Assembly (NCBI GenBank): GCA_030587505.1
Contig: JAUQYY010000265.1
Span: 1-10,291 of the forward strand
DNA: 10,291 nt
Origin: Candidatus Sigynarchaeota archaeon
GTDB lineage: Archaea; Asgardarchaeota; Jordarchaeia; Jordarchaeales; Jordarchaeaceae
Direction of reading: 5' to 3'
Of this stretch, positions 6,476 through 10,291 are shown in pieces. The notes under the pieces are model-generated. The model saw nothing but the letters and a program-made list of their open reading frames with translations, was not told the origin of the DNA and did not search any database. The translations under genes were made by a program, and so were the position numbers. Numbering within the stretch: position 1 is the first letter of the stretch; every line of letters begins with the position of its first letter.

Positions 6476-6750
6476 GGTACCTCCTGAATAGGCTCTCTAC
6501 ATATGAGTGGAAATTATCAACTTACTCCTATTAAATTTACTTTTCAAACTGAATTCATCCATTAGTGAAACAAAAAGTTAATGAGTAATGAATTCGATAA
6601 AATTATAGCTTACAATTACTTAAATTATTCCACAAGTACGGTTAACTCTTATGATTGTCGGGAAGCGAAAAATTGTAATAGGTTAAATTTATAGCCAATT
6701 TAAGAACAAAAATATAACTGTCGAAACAATCAAATTTGTAGTGATCGAGA
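6476..6750. promoter_or_regulatory. AT-rich divergent regulatory region between map and roadblock gene
   Basis: A 275-nt gap with no gene I can support. For map (minus): TATTAAATTTA at 6529-6539 as TATA and AGGAGGT at 6479-6485 as SD. For the roadblock gene (plus): TTAAATTTATA at 6683-6693 as TATA, with a start near 6714 and SD GTGAT at 6741-6745, five bases before the TTG at 6751. Between the two promoters lies an inverted repeat, GAATTCAT (6551-6558) and ATGAATTC (6588-6595), described separately. The rest is AT-rich and featureless to my eye. Confidence 0.5.
6551..6595. repeat. Inverted repeat (possible operator) between divergent promoters
   Basis: GAATTCAT at 6551-6558 and ATGAATTC at 6588-6595 are perfect 8-bp inverted arms. 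Inside them ATTA (6561-6564) and TAAT (6579-6582) add a second, slightly offset pair. The dyad sits about 13 bp upstream of the map TATA-like box, where an archaeal regulator could bind. It is AT-rich, so chance is a real alternative. Confidence 0.35.
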
Positions 6751-7125
6751 TTGTCGAAAATTGACGAAATAATGAACCTGATAAGGGACATGGAGGCAAA
6801 TACGCCCGGAATCGAGGCCAGCGCAGTAGTGAGCGTACAAGGCCTACCCATAGCTTCTGCGATGCCCAACGATGTGGATGAGAGCGTGGTAGCGGCTATG
6901 ACCGCAGCCATGCTTAGCGTGGGTGAACGCGCCGCTCAAGAGCTTGTTCGCGGGAATCTGCAGCAAATATTACTTCAGGGGGATGAGGGATATATCATTA
7001 TCAAGGGCGCCGGTATGAGTGCGATTATCACCGTTCTCGCCAAGAATGACGCTAACCTAGGATTAATTCTTATGGTTCTTAAAAAAATTTCAGCCAGAAT
7101 AAGTGAGTTACTATCTGAGGAATAA
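6751..7125 (+). CDS. Roadblock/LC7 domain protein
   Basis: A 124-residue single-domain protein of the Roadblock/LC7 (MglB-like) superfamily. The fold is recognisable: an N-terminal helix (SKIDEIMNLIRDME, 2-15), then PGIEASAVVSVQGLPIAS (19-36), the hallmark strand-turn-strand, the helix DESVVAAMTAAMLSVGERAAQEL (43-65), strands QQILLQGDEGYIIIKGAG (71-88) and SAIITVLAKNDANLGLI (90-106), and a C-terminal amphipathic helix. Such proteins dimerise and usually regulate small Ras-like GTPases; no GTPase gene is visible nearby, so the partner is unknown. The TTG start is supported by GTGAT at 6741-6745, five bases upstream, and by the domain beginning immediately. It is monocistronic, with oligo-T downstream. 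Confidence 0.9.
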   Translation: MSKIDEIMNLIRDMEANTPGIEASAVVSVQGLPIASAMPNDVDESVVAAMTAAMLSVGERAAQELVRGNLQQILLQGDEGYIIIKGAGMSAIITVLAKNDANLGLILMVLKKISARISELLSEE

Positions 7126-7126
7126 G

Positions 7127-7147
7127 TTTTTGGATGTTTACCTTTTT
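7127..7147 (+). terminator. Oligo-T terminator after roadblock gene
   Basis: TTTTT at 7127-7131 and again at 7143-7147 follow the roadblock stop codon by two bases, without a hairpin. This is the usual archaeal termination pattern and would limit transcription into the candidate guide RNA on the other strand. Confidence 0.45.
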
Positions 7148-7171
7148 CTGTAAATTAGTTGGGGGATTTGG

Positions 7172-7232
7172 AGGCTCAGATCGCCCGATTCGTTCTTCAT
7201 CCGAAAGTCAGGTGGACTCATCTTCATCGCCT
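7172..7232 (-). ncRNA. Candidate C/D box guide RNA (2'-O-methylation sRNA)
   Basis: On the minus strand four boxes occur in the right order and spacing: C-like GCGATGA (7230-7224), 12 nt, D' CTGA (7211-7208), a 5-nt spacer, C'-like GGATGA (7202-7197), 17 nt, D CTGA (7179-7176). The ends AGGC (7232-7229) and GCCT (7175-7172) are complementary, although this pairing overlaps the first C-box bases and is not a textbook kink-turn stem. TTTATA at 7262-7257 lies about 26 nt before the 5' end, a fitting TATA position. Total size (about 60 nt) is typical of archaeal sRNAs guiding rRNA or tRNA methylation. The C box deviates at one base, the second guide is long and no oligo-T follows on this strand. 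It lies directly after the thymidylate kinase stop. I could not name a target. Confidence 0.42.
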
Positions 7233-7264
7233 GTATAAACTTTGAATTTTTAGACCTATAAATT

Positions 7265-7855
7265 CTACGCTCCGAAAAGGAGGGTCTCAACGCATCGGAC
7301 TATCTCCTTATGCACAATTTCTACGGGTCTGTTCGTGTTCACAACCGGATACTCTTTCACTTTCGCTCTTTCCAAATAAATTCGACGTACCTTTTTAAGA
7401 GATTCAACATTTTCGAATTTTTCCTCTGATTTTCTTTTTCTAGCCAACGCTACTTCTGGATCCACACTTAGGAAGATTGTTAAATCCGGCTCGACTGCAA
7501 ATTTATTAATGCTTTCAATCCACCCGATGTCAAGCCCTTCGGCTGCCTGATACACTATTGACGATTCAACATACCGGTCCGAAATGACGATTGTTCCCCT
7601 TTTCACGAGAGGTTCTATCACTCTTTGTGTGTGTTCTGCTCTGTCTGCGGCGAAAAGAAGCGCATGAACCTCTGGGGAGCCACCACAAGAGAGTAAGTAG
7701 CTGCGGATGAGCTTGCCTATAGGGCTATCTGTTGGTTCTGCCGTTACCACAACCTCGTAGTTCTTTCTTTTTATCCACTCTGCCAGTTTGTGGGAATGAG
7801 TGGTTGTTCCAGAACCGTCGATTCCTTCCAAGACAATAAAATTTCCTTTTTTCAT
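7265..7855 (-). CDS. tmk: Thymidylate kinase (dTMP kinase)
   Basis: A 196-residue P-loop kinase that phosphorylates dTMP to dTDP for DNA synthesis. Visible motifs: P-loop GIDGSGTTT (11-19), AEPTDSPIGKLIR (39-51), LLFAADRAEH (66-75) for nucleotide binding, SDRY (92-95) with the conserved Asp-Arg-Tyr, SSIVYQ (98-103), a LID region rich in Arg/Lys (RKRKSEEKFE, 139-148) and a C-terminal helix. The Walker A Lys is replaced by Thr17; I recall the GTTT form from other thymidylate kinases, so I do not read it as a dead enzyme. Length is normal. The ATG at 7855 has GGAGAT six bases upstream (7862-7867). It diverges from the PAC2-family gene and converges with the roadblock gene; the candidate guide RNA starts about 30 nt after its stop. 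Confidence 0.94.
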   Translation of the reverse strand: MKKGNFIVLEGIDGSGTTTHSHKLAEWIKRKNYEVVVTAEPTDSPIGKLIRSYLLSCGGSPEVHALLFAADRAEHTQRVIEPLVKRGTIVISDRYVESSIVYQAAEGLDIGWIESINKFAVEPDLTIFLSVDPEVALARKRKSEEKFENVESLKKVRRIYLERAKVKEYPVVNTNRPVEIVHKEIVRCVETLLFGA

Positions 7856-7967
7856 AAGAACATCTCCTAGCTTTTGGGAACATTAAAATTTTTGAAGAAT
7901 ACATACACATTAACCTTATTAAAAGGGGATTTTCTCTATACTCTAAAAACTATGCGGATGTTTCAAA
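7856..7967. promoter_or_regulatory. Divergent promoter region between tmk and PAC2-family gene
   Basis: CCTTATTAAAAGG at 7914-7926 is nearly palindromic and could act as the TATA core in both directions, giving starts near 7894 (minus) and 7947 (plus). For tmk the SD GGAGAT lies at 7862-7867. For the PAC2 gene a second TATA-like stretch, CTATACTCTAAAA at about 7936-7948, would instead place the start close to the TTG at 7968. Assignment is inferred from position and composition. Confidence 0.4.
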
Positions 7968-8744
7968 TTGGCTTTACAGGAGGATAAGTTTAGCATAACC
8001 ACTAAGATATTTGAGCGAATTGAACCTAGCAAATTAATCAAAACACTATGTATTCAGGGAATGCCAGGTGTAGCCAACACTGGGAAAGGCGCCTTAGATT
8101 TCATAGCAAAACAATCCAAAGCAAAAAAGATAATGGAAATCTACTTCTCCGATTTTCCATCACAAGTGAAGGTGAATCCTGATGGTTGTTTAGACGCTTC
8201 AAAAGTCGAACTGCTTTACTATCGGGACGAACTCCTCAAAAGAGACATAATACTACTAACGTCGGATACCCAGCCCACATCAAACATAGGTATGAATGTT
8301 CTATCAAAATTCATAGCGAAAACCCTCAAGAGTTTAGGTGTAACATTGGTCATCTCGTTGGCTGCAAAGCCCTTAACTTTCATAAAGAGGAATCCAAGAG
8401 TGTTTGTCACCGCAACCTCAAAAGAGCTAGTTGACTCGTTCAGCAGATTAGAGAACGTTAGCGTTCTCAAAGAAGGAATCGTGATTGGGATGAATGGGAT
8501 GGTCCCCGTTGTTTCCAAAAGTTTGTATGATATTGAAGGGGTGATTCTGCTCTCAGAGTCGTGTAAAACTCTCAACCATGACGTTGCGGCTTCTTATGCG
8601 CTTATTAAGGTTCTGACTTCTGAGCCTGGTTTAAGTATTGATGTCTCCTCCTTGGAGAAAGAGAGGAAGGCTCAATGGGATGCTGGTGTGTCTATAAAGA
8701 GAACATGGCATGGCGATGAGCGGAAGCCGGATTACATAAGCTAA
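7968..8744 (+). CDS. PAC2-family protein (proteasome assembly chaperone homologue)
   Basis: A 258-residue protein of the PAC2 family (formerly DUF75). The typical start of the fold is IQGMPGVANTGKGALDFIAKQ (29-49), followed by FPSQVKVNPDG (63-73), a strand with LLTSDTQPTSNIG (96-108), helix MNVLSKFIAKTLKSLGVTLVISLAA (109-133), the FVTATSKEL segment (146-154), GIVIGMNGMVP (170-180) and SYALIKVLTSEPGLSIDVSSLE (209-230). Eukaryotic PAC1/PAC2 and archaeal PbaA/PbaB of this family bind proteasome alpha subunits; that role is inferred here, and no proteasome gene is in the window. The TTG at 7968 is the only workable start; the bases before it (GGATG at 7956-7960) are a poor SD, and leaderless initiation is possible. 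The tail DYIS has Tyr one position away from a strict HbYX motif. Confidence 0.88.
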   Translation: MALQEDKFSITTKIFERIEPSKLIKTLCIQGMPGVANTGKGALDFIAKQSKAKKIMEIYFSDFPSQVKVNPDGCLDASKVELLYYRDELLKRDIILLTSDTQPTSNIGMNVLSKFIAKTLKSLGVTLVISLAAKPLTFIKRNPRVFVTATSKELVDSFSRLENVSVLKEGIVIGMNGMVPVVSKSLYDIEGVILLSESCKTLNHDVAASYALIKVLTSEPGLSIDVSSLEKERKAQWDAGVSIKRTWHGDERKPDYIS

Positions 8745-8747
8745 CCA

Positions 8748-8777
8748 TTTTTCACATCGTGTTTTGTTTGAATTTTT
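8748..8777 (+). terminator. Oligo-T terminator after PAC2-family gene
   Basis: Three T-rich runs (8748-8752, 8762-8765 and 8773-8777) follow the PAC2 stop codon within 35 nt. No hairpin is apparent. A pure pyrimidine tract continues to 8810, just before the stop of the convergent GGGP synthase gene. Confidence 0.45.
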
Positions 8778-8782
8778 CCCTA

Positions 8783-8810
8783 TTCCTTCCCTTCCTTTCC
8801 CTTCCTCTTC
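8783..8810 (+). repeat. Homopyrimidine tract with near mirror symmetry
   Basis: Twenty-eight consecutive pyrimidines made of repeated TTCC/CTTCCC units lie between the convergent PAC2 and GGGP synthase genes. On the minus strand it is a GGAA-type purine run downstream of the GGGP synthase stop. It codes for nothing in this gap and may simply be part of the 3' flanks. Confidence 0.5.
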
Positions 8811-8819
8811 AGCTTGCAT

Positions 8820-9593
8820 CTATCCTCTGTTTTTTGATTCCTTTTTAATCGCTGAGATTATTTCTGCTAGCTTTGCCCCGTTATCTTTCAGAACTGTTTT
8901 TTCCACGAATGTTCCCTGAACCAGCATGTCCGCACCTGCTCGCACAGCTGCGGTTGCCTGTTCCGGGGTTTCAATACCACCTCCAACTATGAGGGGGATA
9001 TCAATAATGGAGGAAACTCCTGAAATGACTTCTAGGGGTACCTCTCTATCTACACCAGACCCTGCCTCTAGATAAACCAACTTGAAACCGATGTATTGAG
9101 CTGCTAAGGCGTACGCCGCTGCTATTTGCGGTTTGTTCCGGGGGATGAGCTGAGCTTCACCCATATAGCCAGCGGTGCCGCCGGGCTCTAAGATTAGATA
9201 TGCCATACCGATTGGTTCAAGTCCGAACATTTTGACTGCCTGAGCGCCGGTTAATTGGGCTCTGATGATGTAGTACGGGTTTCTTGAGTTTAATACACTC
9301 ATGAAAAAAACCGCGTCCGCGTATTTCGAAATTCCGGCTACGTTCCCTGGAAAAAGAATTACGGGTAAATCTGTTTGCTTCTTAATCTCTTTGATCGTTT
9401 CGTCCAAAATTCCAAACGCGGTTGATCCGCCCACCATGAACGCGTCTGTCCCCGCCTCGGCGGCGTATTTAGCAACGATACCCGCATCTTCCGCCGTTTG
9501 CCTAATCGGATCAGGGTCTATTAGTGTAAGGTGAACTGCGAATCCGTCATTAATTATATTCATCAAGTACTCCCATACTTTGGTCTTTGTCAT
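8820..9593 (-). CDS. Geranylgeranylglyceryl phosphate synthase
   Basis: A 257-residue TIM-barrel enzyme that joins sn-glycerol-1-phosphate to geranylgeranyl diphosphate, the first ether bond of archaeal membrane lipids. Family motifs seen: HLTLIDPD (21-28) with the Mg-binding Asp residues, VGGSTAFG (54-61), FPGN (81-84), AYLILEPGGTAGYMG (131-145), LEAGSGV (175-181) and IVGGGIETPEQA (202-213) for phosphate binding. The long LEPGGTAGYMG segment and size fit the group II archaeal enzymes rather than bacterial PcrB. The ATG at 9593 has no SD; a strong TATA-like TATATAAAA at 9625-9617 lies about 28 nt upstream, so the transcript is probably leaderless. It converges with the PAC2 gene and lies 284 nt downstream of the isomerase-like gene. 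Confidence 0.95.
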   Translation of the reverse strand: MTKTKVWEYLMNIINDGFAVHLTLIDPDPIRQTAEDAGIVAKYAAEAGTDAFMVGGSTAFGILDETIKEIKKQTDLPVILFPGNVAGISKYADAVFFMSVLNSRNPYYIIRAQLTGAQAVKMFGLEPIGMAYLILEPGGTAGYMGEAQLIPRNKPQIAAAYALAAQYIGFKLVYLEAGSGVDREVPLEVISGVSSIIDIPLIVGGGIETPEQATAAVRAGADMLVQGTFVEKTVLKDNGAKLAEIISAIKKESKNRG

Positions 9594-9877
9594 TCTTATG
9601 GCGCCTTCTTTCTTATTTTATATATTTCCTTCCAAGTATTATCCTAAATTGTACATGACTAGAATTCCCTTGTAACCGGATTCATGAATTTATCTTAGCA
9701 GCCATTATAAAAATTTTGGCTTTTCTGTAGCCTTTTTTCATCATAATCTTTTATTTAAATCTATTTCCTGAGTTGATTTGATAACCCCACAGCGTAAAAT
9801 TCTCCGGAAGAATACAAATACTCTTAAAGTCTCTCATGGAACAAACAGAATGAAATACGTGTTTGTATAGTATTCTT
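9594..9877. other. 284-nt AT-rich intergenic region
   Basis: I see no gene here. The promoter-like element for GGGP synthase is at 9616-9627 (minus strand). A small stem GGCT/AGCC (9718-9732) is followed by six T on the plus strand, but no plus-strand gene precedes it. An imperfect hairpin, AGAAT and ATAC paired with GTAT and ATTCT (9847-9876), lies directly after the isomerase stop and might be part of its 3' end. A palindrome ATTCATGAAT is at about 9681-9690. All are short and AT-rich. Confidence 0.5.
9612..9630 (-). promoter_or_regulatory. TATA-like promoter of GGGP synthase (probably leaderless)
   Basis: On the minus strand GGAAATATATAAAATAAG reads as a purine-rich BRE-like flank plus a TATA box centred near 9621. 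A start 26-28 nt downstream falls at or within two bases of the ATG at 9593, and no SD-like sequence precedes that ATG, consistent with a leaderless mRNA. Confidence 0.5.
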
Positions 9878-10291
9878 TCAGAATAATTGTTCTTTTCTGC
9901 TTGCTAACCAGCCGAATTCCTCTTGAAGAATGGTAAAAGCAGCTTGGGGTGGAATTATTCCCTTCTCGGTTATGATGAGATCTATGTATTGCGGTGGAGT
10001 GATGTCAAAAGCAGGGTTTAGTACTCTGGGATTTCCAATTTTTTCGAGTTCTTCCCTGTCGATTACCTCCTCTATATCCCTCTCTTCTATCTCGATCAGC
10101 TCACCTATCCTCGTTTCGGGACTAAACTTGTAGGTCTCGGCGGCTACGAAAAAGAGGGTTCTAGCCTCCCTAGCTACGAGGGCGATGGTGGAGGTTCCAA
10201 TCTTGTTCACCAACGCGCCGTTTGAGGAGATGGCGTCGGCGCCAACAATCGCCGTGTTTATCCTATTCATGTAGAGTCGGACTGCGCTGTC
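9878..10291 (-). CDS. Ribose-1,5-bisphosphate isomerase / aIF2B-alpha family, C-terminal part, cut by window edge
   Basis: The frame is open to the right edge, giving the last 137 residues of a protein whose family is usually about 300-330 long. The visible sequence begins DSAVRLYMNRINTAIVGADAI, with the conserved Asp of the GAD motif, then SNGALVNKIGTSTIALVARE, VAAETYKFSPETRIGELIEIEERD, NPAFDITPPQYIDLIITEKGIIPP and a C-terminal FGW. This is the Rossmann-like domain shared by eIF2B alpha/beta/delta, methylthioribose-1-phosphate isomerase and ribose-1,5-bisphosphate isomerase. The FVAAETYKFSP and TPPxYIDLIITEKG segments best match the archaeal isomerase, which feeds AMP-derived ribose-1,5-bisphosphate to form III RuBisCO; an aIF2B-like role is the alternative, since the N-terminal catalytic Cys is outside the window. 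The ATG at 10270 is internal, not the start. Confidence 0.88.
   Translation of the reverse strand, partial: DSAVRLYMNRINTAIVGADAISSNGALVNKIGTSTIALVAREARTLFFVAAETYKFSPETRIGELIEIEERDIEEVIDREELEKIGNPRVLNPAFDITPPQYIDLIITEKGIIPPQAAFTILQEEFGWLASRKEQLF

Noticed and set aside
7938..7967. ATG codons at 7952 and 7958 as starts for the PAC2-family gene
   Set aside because: Both are out of frame with the conserved protein; only the TTG at 7968 fits.
9738..9744. Perfect C-box sequence ATGATGA on the minus strand in the gap upstream of GGGP synthase
   Set aside because: No CTGA D or D' box follows within about 60 nt, so it does not make a C/D sRNA.
9751..9837. A 28-codon minus-strand frame after the isomerase gene
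   Set aside because: No SD, no recognisable motif and very short; not better than chance in AT-rich DNA.
1..10291. Search for tRNA, rRNA, CRISPR repeats, insertion sequences and defence genes
   Set aside because: No cloverleaf with a GGTTC-type T-arm, no regularly spaced repeats, no transposase motifs and no terminal repeats were seen; the region looks like a core chromosome.

Overview
This is an ordinary archaeal chromosomal segment dominated by information-processing and core-metabolism genes. The archaeal assignment rests on gene content: aIF1/SUI1, stand-alone RNA polymerase subunit P, archaeal/eukaryotic-type glycyl-tRNA synthetase, type II methionine aminopeptidase, an aCPSF2-like beta-CASP nuclease, a PAC2-family proteasome-assembly-chaperone homologue, geranylgeranylglyceryl phosphate synthase (archaeal ether lipids) and a ribose-1,5-bisphosphate isomerase / aIF2B-like protein. 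Control signals agree: AT-rich TATA-like boxes about 25 nt before inferred transcript starts, GGTG/GTGAT/GGAGG Shine-Dalgarno sites, frequent TTG and GTG starts, and oligo-T runs after genes. The mix suggests a TACK-type archaeon, perhaps a Bathyarchaeia relative, but the sequence alone does not settle the lineage.

Layout. At 1-462 two minus-strand genes: a small zinc-ribbon protein cut by the left edge and aIF1. An intergenic region (463-569) with one central AT-rich core separates aIF1 from a plus-strand run: a B12-binding/radical SAM protein with a C-terminal TRAM-like domain, rpoP (47 aa) and glycyl-tRNA synthetase, which ends 3 nt before the convergent beta-CASP nuclease. The nuclease follows methionine aminopeptidase on the minus strand. 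After a 275-nt AT-rich divergent region (with a dyad at 6551-6595) comes a lone roadblock/LC7 protein on the plus strand. Convergent to it is thymidylate kinase (minus); the gap between them holds a candidate C/D box guide RNA on the minus strand. Thymidylate kinase diverges from the PAC2-family gene (plus), which converges with GGGP synthase (minus). Upstream of that is a 284-nt AT-rich gap and the 3' part of a ribose-1,5-bisphosphate isomerase-like gene cut by the right edge.

How the genes relate. aIF1, GlyRS and MetAP act in translation initiation, tRNA charging and N-terminal Met removal; RpoP and the beta-CASP nuclease in RNA synthesis and processing or decay; the PAC2 homologue probably in proteasome biogenesis; thymidylate kinase and the isomerase in nucleotide metabolism; GGGP synthase in membrane lipid synthesis. 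I see no defence system, mobile element, CRISPR array, tRNA or rRNA. The least routine items are the candidate C/D sRNA, the radical SAM protein whose cysteine motif is split by a cysteine-rich insertion and which carries a TRAM-like tail, and a thymidylate kinase with Thr in place of the Walker A Lys.
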